Source: an uncultured Mailhella sp.
GTDB lineage: Bacteria; Desulfobacterota; Desulfovibrionia; Desulfovibrionales; Desulfovibrionaceae
Assembly (NCBI RefSeq): GCF_963931295.1
Contig: NZ_OZ007001.1
Span: forward strand, 2,049,137 to 2,113,136
Reading direction: 5' to 3'
DNA: 64,000 nucleotides
A program made the position numbers and the translations under genes. How positions within the stretch are numbered: the stretch's first letter is position 1; each line of letters opens with the position of its first letter. Shown here piece after piece: positions 9,259 through 18,989 of this stretch. The notes under the pieces were generated by a model. That model worked only from the letters and a program-made list of their open reading frames with translations, searched no databases and had not been told where the DNA came from.

Positions 9259-9284
9259 GGGGCGGCCTCTGGCCGCCCTTTTCC
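9259..9284 (+). terminator. Rho-independent terminator between HMGL-Cache gene and sdaA
   Basis: GGGCGGCC pairs with GGCCGCCC around TCT, followed by TTTT. It lies 40 bp after the upstream stop codon and separates two genes that share a reading frame. Confidence 0.7.
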
Positions 9285-9342
9285 TGCGGCGATATCCTGG
9301 TTGTGGAGCGCCGCGCAAAACACAGTCATGAGGAGCCTCGTC

Positions 9343-10710
<1,368 letters not shown>

Positions 10711-10764
10711 AGACGCGGAATCTGGGCCGCCTGAGGCCCGCGTCGGAAAACGCGGCGTCTTTTC
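10711..10764 (+). terminator. Possible terminator after sdaA
   Basis: AGACGC at 10711 pairs with GCGTCT at 10755-10760, with further GC pairing inside and a short TTTTC after it. The remaining sequence up to 10,937 shows no gene. Confidence 0.4.
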
Positions 10765-10937
10765 GCCGGGCCGCCCATGCATGACCGGGCGCTTCGGCGC
10801 TCTGAACGAAAAAACGCCGGGAAGCGGGCATGCAGAAAAGCCCCGCCGCGCTGCAATCCTGTGCCTGCGGGCCGCAACGTTGCGGCGGCTTGTCAGGCCG
10901 GTATGAAAAAGATATAGTCCCGCCAAAGGAGATGATT

Positions 10938-11732
10938 ATGTCTTTTCTTCGTCATATATGTCTGACGCTTTTTCTGCTTTCCGGCGGACTTATGGTCGCT
11001 GCGCCGGTTCAGGCCGCGTCTTCCTCCGATATGAACGCGCAGCTTGAGGCGCTGCTCAGGGAGCATCCTGAGCTTATTCTGAACGTGCTCAAGGATCACA
11101 GCGAAGAGCTGCTCGACATTGTTCAGCAGGGCTCGGACAAGCGCCGTCGCGCCGTGCTGCTGCGTCAGTGGGAAACGGAAATCGATCAGCCCAAGCAGGT
11201 GGCGCTGGAAGGTCGTCCCGTGGGCGGACCTGCCGACGCGCCCGTGACGATTATCGCCTTTTCCGACTTTCTCTGCACCTACTGCCATCAGGCCGCCTAC
11301 ACGGTGGGCAATCTGATGAAGCGGTATCCGGGCAAGATTCGTCTCGTGTTCAAGCAGATACCCAAGACGCAGGCCGGCCGCGTGGCCGGCGAATGGTTCA
11401 TTGCCGCCTATCAGATGGACAGGGCGAAGGCGTGGAAGATGTACGCGCTTACCTTCGACCGTCAGAAGGAGGTGGAAGAAGACGTGCTCTCCGCCATGCG
11501 CGCTATTGCCGCCGAGGCCGGATTTGACGCCAAGGCCGTGGAAGCCGCAGTGAAGAGCAAGGCCAAGGAACTCGACGCCCTCATGGCGGGCGACGCCGCC
11601 GACGCCAACGCGCTGGGCTTTGTGGGCACGCCGTATTTTCTCGTGAACAATATGGTGCTGCGCGGCGCGCTTCCCATGGAAAACTTCATAGACGCCGTGG
11701 AAATGGCTCTCAAGCATACGGCGGCCAAGTAA
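10938..11732 (+). CDS. DsbA-family periplasmic thiol-disulfide oxidoreductase
   Basis: A 264-residue exported thioredoxin-fold protein. Residues 1-26 are a signal peptide ending VQA. A helical N-terminal segment (about 30-85), as in Com1/ScsC/DsbG-like relatives, precedes the fold. The redox motif is C113-T-Y-C116 in FSDFLCTYCHQ, and the cis-proline loop is GTPYF. The start was chosen at 10938 because AAGGAG lies 6 bp upstream; earlier in-frame codons have no site. It ends 4 bp before ribF, so the pair is probably cotranscribed. It may oxidise or isomerise disulfides in periplasmic proteins; the client is unknown. Confidence 0.85.
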   Translation: MSFLRHICLTLFLLSGGLMVAAPVQAASSSDMNAQLEALLREHPELILNVLKDHSEELLDIVQQGSDKRRRAVLLRQWETEIDQPKQVALEGRPVGGPADAPVTIIAFSDFLCTYCHQAAYTVGNLMKRYPGKIRLVFKQIPKTQAGRVAGEWFIAAYQMDRAKAWKMYALTFDRQKEVEEDVLSAMRAIAAEAGFDAKAVEAAVKSKAKELDALMAGDAADANALGFVGTPYFLVNNMVLRGALPMENFIDAVEMALKHTAAK

Positions 11733-11736
11733 ACTC

Positions 11737-12666
11737 ATGATTGTATCTTCCGATCCGAACGCGCTCCGCAGGCAGGGGGCGTGGACTTCCTGCACGGCCA
11801 CCGTCGGCAATTTCGACGGCGTGCATCGCGGGCATCAGGCGCTGCTGAGCAGCACGGTGAACAACGCCCGCGAGCGTCAGGTGCCCTCCGTGGCGATCAC
11901 GTTTGATCCTCATCCCGTTTCGGTGCTTTCGGCCCGCGCGCCCAAGGAACTGTGTTCCACGGCGCAGCGGCTCGAATACATGGAAGAGCTCGGCATCGAC
12001 GCCGTGCTTCTGCTGCCGTTCACCAAGGAACTGGCGTCCCGCGGGGCCGATGACTTTTGTCGTCATGTGCTTGAGGATTCGCTGGCAGTGAGCGAGCTTT
12101 TTGTCGGATACGATTTCCGCATGGGGCGGGATCAGGCCGGAGCGGATGCGCTGCGCGCCTGCATTCCGCACGTCACGCAGGTGGAAGCCGTGCTTGTGGA
12201 CGGCGCGCCCGTGAGTTCCACGCGCATCCGCAAGGCACTGGCCGAAGGGCGACTTGACGAGGCGAATCTGCTTCTCGGGCGTCCTTTTTCCGTGCAGGGA
12301 GAAGTCGTTCACGGCGAAGGTCGGGGAGGGCCGCTTCTGGGCATACCCACGGCCAATCTCGATGTTCCCCACACGCAGGCCATGACGGCCCCGGCCGTGT
12401 ACGCCACGTCGGCCCGTCTGCTGGACGGCGAAGGCGCGGGAGAGTGGCGCATGTCCGTGACGAGCTTCTGCAAGAATCCCACCTTCGACGGCTCCGCGCT
12501 GACCTTGGAGACGCACATCATGGATTTTTCCGGCGACATCTACGGCAGGGAACTGGAAGTGCGCTTTCTTGCGAAACTGCGTCAGGATCGTCGCTTCGAC
12601 GGGCTGGACGCGCTCATAGCACAGCTGCACGCCGACATGGACGAGCGCCGCAGACTTCCGCTCTGA
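11737..12666 (+). CDS. ribF: Bifunctional riboflavin kinase/FAD synthetase
   Basis: A 309-residue RibF that phosphorylates riboflavin to FMN and adenylates it to FAD. The N-terminal nucleotidyltransferase domain has GNFDGVHRGH (residues 24-33) and the SSTRIRKAL motif. The C-terminal kinase domain has GIPTANL and the NPTFDG region. Length is normal. It is the last gene before a terminator. FAD supply suits an organism rich in flavoenzymes, but ribF is universal and no special link is implied. Confidence 0.95.
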   Translation: MIVSSDPNALRRQGAWTSCTATVGNFDGVHRGHQALLSSTVNNARERQVPSVAITFDPHPVSVLSARAPKELCSTAQRLEYMEELGIDAVLLLPFTKELASRGADDFCRHVLEDSLAVSELFVGYDFRMGRDQAGADALRACIPHVTQVEAVLVDGAPVSSTRIRKALAEGRLDEANLLLGRPFSVQGEVVHGEGRGGPLLGIPTANLDVPHTQAMTAPAVYATSARLLDGEGAGEWRMSVTSFCKNPTFDGSALTLETHIMDFSGDIYGRELEVRFLAKLRQDRRFDGLDALIAQLHADMDERRRLPL

Positions 12667-12724
12667 GCGCTGCGGAGGCGGCGTTTCGTCTGAACCCCGC
12701 GCCGCTTCGTCAGGCATTTGAAAA

Positions 12725-12757
12725 GGATCCGCTTTTCGAAAGCGGGTCTTTTTTTTC
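12725..12757 (+). terminator. Rho-independent terminator after ribF
   Basis: ATCCGCTTT pairs with AAAGCGGGT around a short TCG loop and is followed by eight T. The rest of the interval up to the tRNA (12,758-12,964) shows no gene. Confidence 0.85.
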
Positions 12758-12964
12758 GGCGCTGGGCGACGAATCTGCAGCGTCGCAGACAGATTCCGCA
12801 CCTGACCGGACGCGGCACGGGCTGCCCGCAGGTCTGGCTGCTCGTCAGGCGCACGGCGTCCTGCTGCGTCTATAACCGGGGACAGCGCGCGGGCGGCCGT
12901 TGCGGCACGGCCCCGGAAAAAAGGCTTGCCCGCGGGCCTGTCTTCGTGTACAACACACGGTTGT

Positions 12965-13058
12965 GGAAAGGTAGCGAAGAGGCCGTAACGCGCTCGACTC
13001 GAAATCGAGTTATCGGTGATGAGCCGGTACGTGGGTTCGAATCCCACCCTTTCCGCCA
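12965..13058 (+). tRNA. tRNA-Ser(CGA)
   Basis: A complete class II tRNA with encoded CCA. The acceptor stem is GGAAAGG/CCTTTCC, the D stem GCG/CGC, the anticodon stem CTCGA/TCGAG around loop CTCGAAA with anticodon CGA, then a long serine-type variable arm and the T arm GTGGG-TTCGAAT-CCCAC. Its 3' part is the attachment site of the genomic island: the sequence from 13040 recurs at 38933. Confidence 0.95.
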
Positions 13059-13191
13059 GGATAGATACTGAGAAAGTCCCATAAGGTACATAAACCCTTG
13101 TGGGACTTATTTTTTTTTAAAAATCAAAGTCCCGCATAATCCAGCAAGCAACATGGACGTACCCCCAAAATTGGGGGTACATTTGGGGGTA
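13040..13191. repeat. attL: left copy of the island's ~150-bp direct repeat
   Basis: It starts at AATCCCACCCTTTCCGCCA in the T arm and acceptor stem of tRNA-Ser and runs to GGGGGTA at 13191. It matches 38933-39081 with only a few substitutions and small indels. It contains the tRNA terminator and a 22-bp perfect inverted repeat of TACCCCCAAA and TTTGGGGGTA. Confidence 0.92.
13074..13118 (+). terminator. tRNA-Ser terminator, inside attL
   Basis: AAGTCCCA pairs with TGGGACTT, extended by AAGG/CCTT, and is followed by a run of T. The right repeat carries a second copy near 38967-39008. Confidence 0.8.
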
Positions 13192-13236
13192 TCGTGCGAA
13201 AATATCGGATGGTGCCCTTGAAAATACCCCCAAATG
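13159..13236. repeat. Arm-type integrase/excisionase site cluster (left)
   Basis: The 10-mer TACCCCCAAA or its complement occurs four times: one inverted and two direct copies at 13159-13191 and one at 13226-13235, directly before the integrase gene. The same 10-mer recurs at the right end, twice at 38855-38873 and three times at 39048-39081. Placement at both att sites is what arm-binding sites of P4-like integrases show; the binding role is inferred. Confidence 0.6.
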
Positions 13237-13245
13237 GAGTAAATC

Positions 13246-14460
13246 ATGCGAAAAGTCAATATGTTATCTGCTAAAGAAGTCGAAACGGCGAAGCCTCAGA
13301 AAAGGGCCTACAAGCTTATAGATGGAGAAGGGCTCTACCTGTATGTCACGCCTGCCGGTGGCAAGTTATGGAGGTTGAAATACAGAAGGCCTGATGACAA
13401 GGAAGATACTCTGTGCCTTGGAATGCTGGCTCATGTTTCTCTGAAAAAAGCTCGTGAGCTTAAGCTGGAAGCCAAGAAAAAGCTGGCTGAAGGGATTGAC
13501 CCCAAGGAGGAGAAAAAGCGTCTGAAAAGCGACGCAGAGGCTGAAAAACGGAAGGTGGTCTTAACCTTTGAGAAGGTAGGTCGGGAATGGTTTGAAAAGA
13601 AGAGTCTCGACAAGCAGGAAGGGTATAAGAAGCTTTTGAGGAATCGACTGGAGAATCAGATTTTTCCTGCATTTGGCTCTGTAGCCATGGAAGATATCGA
13701 CGCTCCCACTATTCTTAATGCGTTGAGGAAAGTGGAAAATCGTGGTTCTTATGACATGGCTAAAAGACTGGCCAGGATAACCCGTCAGATATGCTCCTAT
13801 GCCGTTGCCTGCGGATATGTGAAACACAATGCGGCTTCTGAGATCATGGCCGGATTGTCTTCCGGGGGATCCGTTCAGCATCGAGCGGCAATTACTGACC
13901 CAAAGCAGGTGGGGCAGCTTCTCCGGGCACTGGATGAGTACGACGGCTGCTTTACCATAAAATATGCCTTGCGCATTCTCCCGTATGTTTTTGTACGCTC
14001 TCAGGAGTTGCGTGGAGCAAAGTGGAAGGAAATAGATTTCCAGAAGGCTCTGTGGACCATTCCGGCGGAGCGCATGAAGATGAAAAAAGTCCATGTGGTT
14101 CCACTGGCTCGTCAGGTCTTGGCTATCCTTGGGGAGCTTTATGGTATGACCGGAGCAGATGAACTGGTTTTTCCCAGTCCTCAGAGCAGATCCCGGTGTA
14201 TTTCCGATATGGGGCTTCTCAATGCCTTGCGACGTCTGGGCTATGATAAGGACCAGATGTGCATTCATGGTTTTCGGGCTATGGCCTCGACACTGCTCAA
14301 TGAGCAGCAGTATCCATCCGATATCATTGAAATGCAGCTTGCACACAGCGAGAGAGATAACTCCCGGCGTCCCTATAACCGAGCACAGTACCTGAAGGAG
14401 CGTCAAAAGATGATGCAGGAGTGGGCTGATTATCTGGACAAACTGAGGGCGGCAGCCTGA
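13246..14460 (+). CDS. int: P4-type tyrosine recombinase/integrase
   Basis: A 404-residue integrase. The N-terminal DUF4102 arm-binding domain (about 1-85, with LIDGEGLYLYVTPAGGKLWRL), a SAM-like core-binding domain and the catalytic domain are all present. Catalytic residues are visible as the Arg in RSQELRG, the HGFR box (H-x-x-R), LAHSE and the Tyr in RPYNRAQYL. It cuts and joins the tRNA attachment site, here tRNA-Ser. GGAG lies 7 bp before the ATG. It is intact and adjacent to attL, reading away from the tRNA, the usual arrangement. Confidence 0.95.
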   Translation: MRKVNMLSAKEVETAKPQKRAYKLIDGEGLYLYVTPAGGKLWRLKYRRPDDKEDTLCLGMLAHVSLKKARELKLEAKKKLAEGIDPKEEKKRLKSDAEAEKRKVVLTFEKVGREWFEKKSLDKQEGYKKLLRNRLENQIFPAFGSVAMEDIDAPTILNALRKVENRGSYDMAKRLARITRQICSYAVACGYVKHNAASEIMAGLSSGGSVQHRAAITDPKQVGQLLRALDEYDGCFTIKYALRILPYVFVRSQELRGAKWKEIDFQKALWTIPAERMKMKKVHVVPLARQVLAILGELYGMTGADELVFPSPQSRSRCISDMGLLNALRRLGYDKDQMCIHGFRAMASTLLNEQQYPSDIIEMQLAHSERDNSRRPYNRAQYLKERQKMMQEWADYLDKLRAAA

Positions 14461-14864
14461 GCGTTGGCGGGGATGGGAGCATCTCGTGAAGCATCCGTCT
14501 GTTCATGGAAATTGCTTGACTGGGGAGCAGTGGTGATCATACTCTGAAAAAGCTTGGGGGAGTCGTTGTCGTTTTCCTCCATGTTATGACAGCCCCAGCC
14601 AGATATGACCTTGTGGAAGTGGGATCGAGTCGATTGCGACCGCGCTGTATTCACCATCTACCTGTTCTTTGATAATTGATAGGGAATGCCGGGGATCTTC
14701 CTGCCCGCAAGACAAGGGGGGAAGATATTGAGGTTCGGCGGGTTCGTCATGATTTTATTTTTTGAATTTACATGAAATATTCCAAGTGGCTACCTCTTAA
14801 TGACACGAAATATGACAAGATGATGAGGGTGTTATGAATATGCTGCATGTAAGGGTAAGGAAAA
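14461..14864. other. Intergenic region after the integrase
   Basis: About 400 bp. No supported gene or clear hairpin was found. The right end is AT-rich and probably holds the promoter of the small regulator at 14865. Confidence 0.5.
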
Positions 14865-15089
14865 ATGAAAGTTCGTTCTCAGGTGTATCCGCTTCGTTAT
14901 TTTTCTGCAAAAGAGTGTGCTCAGTTTCTTGGTATCGGTAGATCGACCTTCTGGTCATGGGTCAAACAAGGGAAGGTTTCTCCCGGTGTCCTATTCTCTG
15001 CCCGTGTAAGACGCTGGTCCGAAGAGGAACTTCGTGAGCTCATAGAGAAGAGGAAGCAAAGTACGCCCCCGTTGGCTGCCGACTTCTAG
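14865..15089 (+). CDS. AlpA-like/excisionase-type DNA-binding protein
   Basis: A 74-residue protein with an HTH_17/AlpA-type motif: YFSAKECAQFLGIGRSTFWS, then WVKQGKVSPG, and a basic C-terminal helix EELRELIEKRKQ. Such proteins act as excisionase or as regulators of the integrase in P4-like islands. AAGG lies close before the ATG and a terminator follows the stop. The role in excision is inferred from family and position near attL and int. Confidence 0.8.
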   Translation: MKVRSQVYPLRYFSAKECAQFLGIGRSTFWSWVKQGKVSPGVLFSARVRRWSEEELRELIEKRKQSTPPLAADF

Positions 15090-15101
15090 TTTGTGACAGA
15101 T

Positions 15102-15131
15102 GCCCTTGCGCTTTGCGTGAGGGCTTTTTTT
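15102..15131 (+). terminator. Terminator after the first AlpA-like gene
   Basis: GCCCTTGCGC pairs with GCGTGAGGGC around TTT, then seven T. Confidence 0.85.
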
Positions 15132-15449
15132 GTATGCGGACTTGAGACTGATGGTTCGCTGCCTTAAGAGCGTTCAGCGCATATTACCTGTATGGCATTC
15201 CTTGAGAGGGGTGGAAGTTTCAAGTTGGGGATTCCCTGCCCCCTACCGGTGAACTGGTGGGACTGCGTATGCCATATCAATTTCCCCTTGCGTTTTTTGG
15301 GAAGAGGTCCTATGAAGTTTGTGTACGCGGACCTCAACGCGTACTCCGATCTACTGCAGAGATTGAGAAAACAAAGGGCTTTGACCCATATAATTATGAA
15401 ATAGCCGTCCGGCCTGTACATCCGGATGAGCATGATTAGCTACAATACT
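15132..15449. other. Intergenic region between the two AlpA-like genes
   Basis: About 320 bp with several short overlapping reading frames on both strands, none with a ribosome binding site or recognisable product. It leads into the iteron-like array at 15450. Confidence 0.45.
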
Positions 15450-15501
15450 TTGAATTACTTGAATTAATTACTCGAATCACTTGAATTAATTACTTGAATT
15501 A
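15450..15501. repeat. Iteron-like array of TTGAATTA
   Basis: TTGAATTA or a close variant (one TCGAATCA) starts at 15450, 15459, 15472, 15481 and 15494. The spacings alternate 9, 13, 9 and 13 bp, a 22-bp period close to two helical turns. It is AT-rich and lies upstream of the second AlpA-like gene and the DUF927 ATPase. It could be a replication origin or a regulator site; the sequence does not decide. Confidence 0.65.
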
Positions 15502-15684
15502 CTTCTGATCTATCTTAGCTAATTAAGTTTTTCTCTTCGAGACAGGGAGTTTCTCCCGAAGCCTGCTGTTTTCCGTTTTCTCTCGTTTTCGGGCCGTCTT
15601 CGCTTCAAGGTCGTTGCGCGCCTTCCTTGCGTTGCTGCGAAGGGCTGTGCCTGTTTCGGGGGCACACGGTATTGAGGTTTTACT

Positions 15685-15888
15685 ATGCCAAGCTATCGCC
15701 CGCGCTTTTCGCGGAGTATTCGTGTGGCCGTTCTCGCCGATGTCTTAGGTGTCAGGCAATCAACCATCTGGCATTGGCGGGCTGAGGGCAATCTGCCCGA
15801 TCCTTTCTGTCTTTCAACTCGTGTAACAGTCTGGGCGCTGAAGGAAGTTCTCGCCTTCGTTGAGCAGAAGCGCGACTTCTCTCTTTAG
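15685..15888 (+). CDS. Second AlpA-like DNA-binding protein
   Basis: A 67-residue protein with the same fold type as the gene at 14865: VAVLADVLGVRQSTIWHW then RAEGNLPDPF, and a C-terminal helix LKEVLAFVEQKRDF. A GAGG site lies about 6 bp before the ATG. It is 170 bp upstream of the DUF927 gene on the same strand and may control it. Having two diverged AlpA-like proteins suggests separate jobs, such as excision and replication control; this is inference. Confidence 0.78.
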   Translation: MPSYRPRFSRSIRVAVLADVLGVRQSTIWHWRAEGNLPDPFCLSTRVTVWALKEVLAFVEQKRDFSL

Positions 15889-16058
15889 GCCTATCTTCGA
15901 GTACGTCATGCCGTACAGGGTAGGCTTGCTATTGCGCTTCATCAGCCATCCTTATGCTGCTCCTGATGCAGCCTTTCTCGGCATGCATACGTACTCTCTT
16001 GTCATCCTGGGCAGAGCTGGTCTCTGCTGGCTCTGCTCTTATTCACATTGGAGTCTCT

Positions 16059-17771
16059 ATGCTCACGAGTTCATATAATGATTTTTTTTGGTCCCTTCTT
16101 ACCGACTCTCAACTGCCTTCCGCCTTCATTATTCAGCTGACTCCCTCGAAAGACCTCAAGTGCTTTCCCTACCCTGTTGGGCCGTTGGAAAAGCATCCCC
16201 GCATCGAGGTGTTGGGACGCTGCTGTGATGGCTCCAGCCGTCAGTGGAGCATAAAAATGCGCTGGAATACCCCGAAGGGGATACAGGTGCAAAATCTTCC
16301 AGAAACTAAAATCCAGGACGATTACAAGGCGAAAAACTTTACCCTTCTTCCCAGGTACGGGTGTCCCATCACTCTTGATTATGGAAAGTCTCTTCATGAT
16401 TTTCTTCAGGAGATCAGGAACGAACTCCCGGTTATCGTTGACGTGCAGACTCCCGGATGGTTTCAGGATAGCCAGTATGTTCTCCCGGAGGAGAGTGTAG
16501 GAGTGACGGCGGAGACCATTCCTTACTTGTCTTCTGACGGCTACCAGGAAATGTACAGGTGTCGGGGCACTCTTGAGGGGTGGAAGAAACTTGCCGAGCT
16601 GGCTTGTGGGAATACCAGGCTGGAGTTCGCTCTCTGCAGCGCATTTGCCGCGCCGCTGCTTCGTCTCCTGAATGTTGAAGGCGGAGGATTCCATTTCGTG
16701 GGCAAGTCCTCTTCGGGCAAGACAACGGCCCTCACCGTTGCCTCGACCGTTTGGGGGCACAAAGTCAGATCATGGCGAACCACCGAGAACGGACTGGAGC
16801 ATGTAGCGAAGAGCCATAACGACAGTCTGCTTCTTCTGGATGAAATCGGCGAAGTCAATGGCAGGCAGCTTGAAAACATCTGCTACATGCTGGCCAACGG
16901 AGAAGGCAAAAGCAGATCTACCCCGTCAGGCAGGCAGCAGCGCTCTTCTTCCTGGCGTCTTCTGTTCCTTTCTACGGGAGAGGTCGGGCTTGCGGAAAAG
17001 ATGGCTTCCAGACAGGGGCCCAAAACAGGTCAGGAAGTACGGTTTGTCCCCATCCAGGTTTGCAAGGAGATGTTGAGAAGCCTGCACGACTATCCCGATG
17101 CAGCATCTTTCATTGAAGCTGTCAAAGACCTCGCCATGGAAAATCAGGGCTTCGCAGGCAGGGCCTTTTTAACCTGGCTGACAACCGATATGCGTAGCAA
17201 GCTGGAAACTCTTCAGGCAGCGCGAAAAGAAAAAGAGCAGCTACTGCTGAGCTCCCGTGATGGAAACAGGGAGGAAACCGTTCAGCGTATTGCCACTCGA
17301 TTCGCTGTAGTCTGGGCAGCGGGAGAAGCCGCTCAGCAAGCCGGAATTCTTCCCGGAACGATGAATGTCGGAGCTGCGGTCAGAAGCTGCTTCACGAGCT
17401 GGAGGAACCTCTATCAAACGCCGGAGGAGAAGCTCAGAAATCAGTTTTTCAAGAAGCTCATCCTTACGCTGGATAGAGACGCCGCGCATTTCGTTCCGCT
17501 CGGCAGAGGGGCCAAGCCGGTCAATAAGCAGTACGGTTTTACCCGAAAAGTGGACGATCAGGTGGAATACCTTTTCTTTCCGTCCGCGTTCAGAACGCTG
17601 TTCTCCAGTTCTCGCGATAGTATCCGCTGGCTCAAGGACAAAGGCTGGTTGCACTGCGGCCGGGAGCGCAACACACTGGAAGTCAGGGTCGGCTCTGAAA
17701 AGAAACATTTCTATGTCATTGCCAGGCGTCCGAAGAGTTCCAATGCTGACAGGGAGCAGAACAACGAATAA
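16059..17771 (+). CDS. DUF927 domain ATPase (island replication/primase-associated helicase type)
   Basis: A 570-residue protein. The ATPase core has Walker A GKSSSGKT (residues 215-222) and Walker B LLLLDEIGE (about 257-265), then the STPSGRQQRSSSWRLLFLSTGE region typical of DUF927 proteins of phages, plasmids and islands, where they accompany primases and probably unwind DNA. The N-terminal part has no clear primase motif. The start at 16059 was chosen because GGAG lies 5 bp upstream; the frame is open further back to 15954. A terminator follows. It is the only candidate replicative ATPase in the left arm. Confidence 0.82.
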   Translation: MLTSSYNDFFWSLLTDSQLPSAFIIQLTPSKDLKCFPYPVGPLEKHPRIEVLGRCCDGSSRQWSIKMRWNTPKGIQVQNLPETKIQDDYKAKNFTLLPRYGCPITLDYGKSLHDFLQEIRNELPVIVDVQTPGWFQDSQYVLPEESVGVTAETIPYLSSDGYQEMYRCRGTLEGWKKLAELACGNTRLEFALCSAFAAPLLRLLNVEGGGFHFVGKSSSGKTTALTVASTVWGHKVRSWRTTENGLEHVAKSHNDSLLLLDEIGEVNGRQLENICYMLANGEGKSRSTPSGRQQRSSSWRLLFLSTGEVGLAEKMASRQGPKTGQEVRFVPIQVCKEMLRSLHDYPDAASFIEAVKDLAMENQGFAGRAFLTWLTTDMRSKLETLQAARKEKEQLLLSSRDGNREETVQRIATRFAVVWAAGEAAQQAGILPGTMNVGAAVRSCFTSWRNLYQTPEEKLRNQFFKKLILTLDRDAAHFVPLGRGAKPVNKQYGFTRKVDDQVEYLFFPSAFRTLFSSSRDSIRWLKDKGWLHCGRERNTLEVRVGSEKKHFYVIARRPKSSNADREQNNE

Positions 17772-17794
17772 TCTGGCCCGAGAATAGCGAGTCA

Positions 17795-17830
17795 GGGAGT
17801 TCACCGCTTATGTGGTGGGCTCCTTTTTTT
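17795..17830 (+). terminator. Terminator after the DUF927 gene
   Basis: GGAG-TTCACC pairs with GGTGGG-CTCC around a short loop, followed by eight T. Confidence 0.75.
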
Positions 17831-17879
17831 TGAGCTCTGTCCAGCGTGTCGTACATTATTCGTCTGTTGTCTTCACTTT

Positions 17880-17900
17880 GTCGTCAGTGATAGTGACGAC
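17880..17900. repeat. GTCGTCA inverted repeat between convergent genes
   Basis: GTCGTCA and TGACGAC flank a 7-nt spacer. A further TGTCGTCA half-site occurs at about 17944-17951. There is no T tract, so it looks more like a protein site than a terminator. Confidence 0.45.
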
Positions 17901-17988
17901 AAAAAATGATCATAATCTGTTGTTATTGATCCATTAATTTTTCTGTCGTCAATGTCGGCACTATTTTTTGATACAAGTATGCCAGCAT

Positions 17989-18024
17989 AAAAAAATCCCC
18001 GCCAGAATATGGTACTGACGGGGA
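17989..18024 (-). terminator. Terminator of the DUF1281-like gene
   Basis: On the minus strand ATCCCCGTCAG pairs with CTGGCGGGGAT and is followed by a T run. It lies about 50 bp after the stop codon of the gene at 18077. Confidence 0.85.
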
Positions 18025-18076
18025 TAATGAGGGACAATATCAGGGAGAGACAGATCGTTTGCCGATAGGCATGGGA

Positions 18077-18652
18077 TTATTCCTCTTCCGGGATATCCCA
18101 GGAGTCGGTGTGAACGATGACTCCGTTCCGGATCTCAAAGACTCCGCCGAAGCCCTGTTCCTCTTCCCATCGCCATTGCCAGTACCCTTCAGGGCATGAG
18201 GTGGCCATGACTTCCGTAAACGTCTCAGGATAGCTCCAGGGTGTATCGAAGAAGTAGCTGGTGTCGTCATGTTTCCGGCAGCAGGCATCCCACTTGCAGC
18301 CCCAATGGCTGTTTGTGAAGGTGTACCAGTCTGCGGCTCCGAATCGGCTGATGAGATTTCGGGCACACTCGGCGGTACAGCAGCTTTCGATAAAGCCGGA
18401 CGGATGCTCAACATAAAGCAGTCCTTCCTGCTCATACTCCGTGCATACCCGTTCCACATATCGATCCTTGAACGCCTGCATTTCTTCGGGGGAAACGATT
18501 CTGTTCGGAGAACTGGTTTTTGAGAGCTCACGCGGAAGAGGGACAAGCCTGCTGAAGCAGAATTCGCCTTTCTCATCCACAATGCGCTCACGAGTGAACG
18601 AAACAGCCGCTTCATTGAGCGGGGTCACGGTGTTGGATACCCAGTTTGGCAT
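18077..18652 (-). CDS. DUF1281/Api92-like protein of mobile elements
   Basis: A 191-residue protein beginning MPNWVSNTVTPLN, the N-terminus typical of a phage and plasmid family related to the phage APSE Api92 product. It contains DWYTFTNSHWGCKWDACCR and an aromatic-rich C-terminal half (TPWSYPETFTEVMATSCPEG) that belong to its ferredoxin-like domain. Function is unknown. The start was set at 18652, preceded by AAGGAGG, rather than at 18673. It lies downstream of a small zinc-ribbon gene on the same strand. Confidence 0.75.
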   Translation of the reverse strand: MPNWVSNTVTPLNEAAVSFTRERIVDEKGEFCFSRLVPLPRELSKTSSPNRIVSPEEMQAFKDRYVERVCTEYEQEGLLYVEHPSGFIESCCTAECARNLISRFGAADWYTFTNSHWGCKWDACCRKHDDTSYFFDTPWSYPETFTEVMATSCPEGYWQWRWEEEQGFGGVFEIRNGVIVHTDSWDIPEEE

Positions 18653-18739
18653 AACAGCCTCCTTAAATAGCAAAAGCCGGACTCCGTGAGGAATCCGGCG
18701 ATTTGCGGTTGATGGTGTTATGAGGTGAGAGATACGGAT

Positions 18740-18910
18740 CTACAGATCCGACATGATGTAAAACTTTCGGCAGCAAGGGCAGAAGAGAAGTTGTTTTCTG
18801 AGGCGGTTATGCCGGATCTTTTGACCACGGACGTGTACGTTGAACAAGTTCCACAGGAACCGGAAGTCAACCGGTATCATCATATCTGATGAACACTTTG
18901 GGCAGTACAT
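18740..18910 (-). CDS. Small zinc-ribbon protein, 56 residues
   Basis: A 56-residue protein with an N-terminal C3-P-K-C6 pair and a C-terminal FCPCC pair around a basic stretch (NVHVRGQKIRHNRLRKQ), the layout of a single zinc ribbon. AAGGAG lies 5 bp before the ATG at 18910. It is on the same strand as, and 87 bp ahead of, the DUF1281-like gene. It resembles short phage zinc fingers such as the Com type only in general pattern; function is unknown. Confidence 0.65.
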   Translation of the reverse strand: MYCPKCSSDMMIPVDFRFLWNLFNVHVRGQKIRHNRLRKQLLFCPCCRKFYIMSDL

Positions 18911-18989
18911 GACAGCTCCTTTCTAAAAGTGATTTTGGTATAGTCGTAAATAATATTTTTATATGTAATACCAGTGTTAATATACCTTA

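Noticed and set aside
15450..15501. A CRISPR array in the short repeats.
   Set aside because: Units are 8 bp with 1-5 bp gaps, with no unique spacers and no cas genes; the Cas4-like nuclease at 34960 belongs to a recombination pair.
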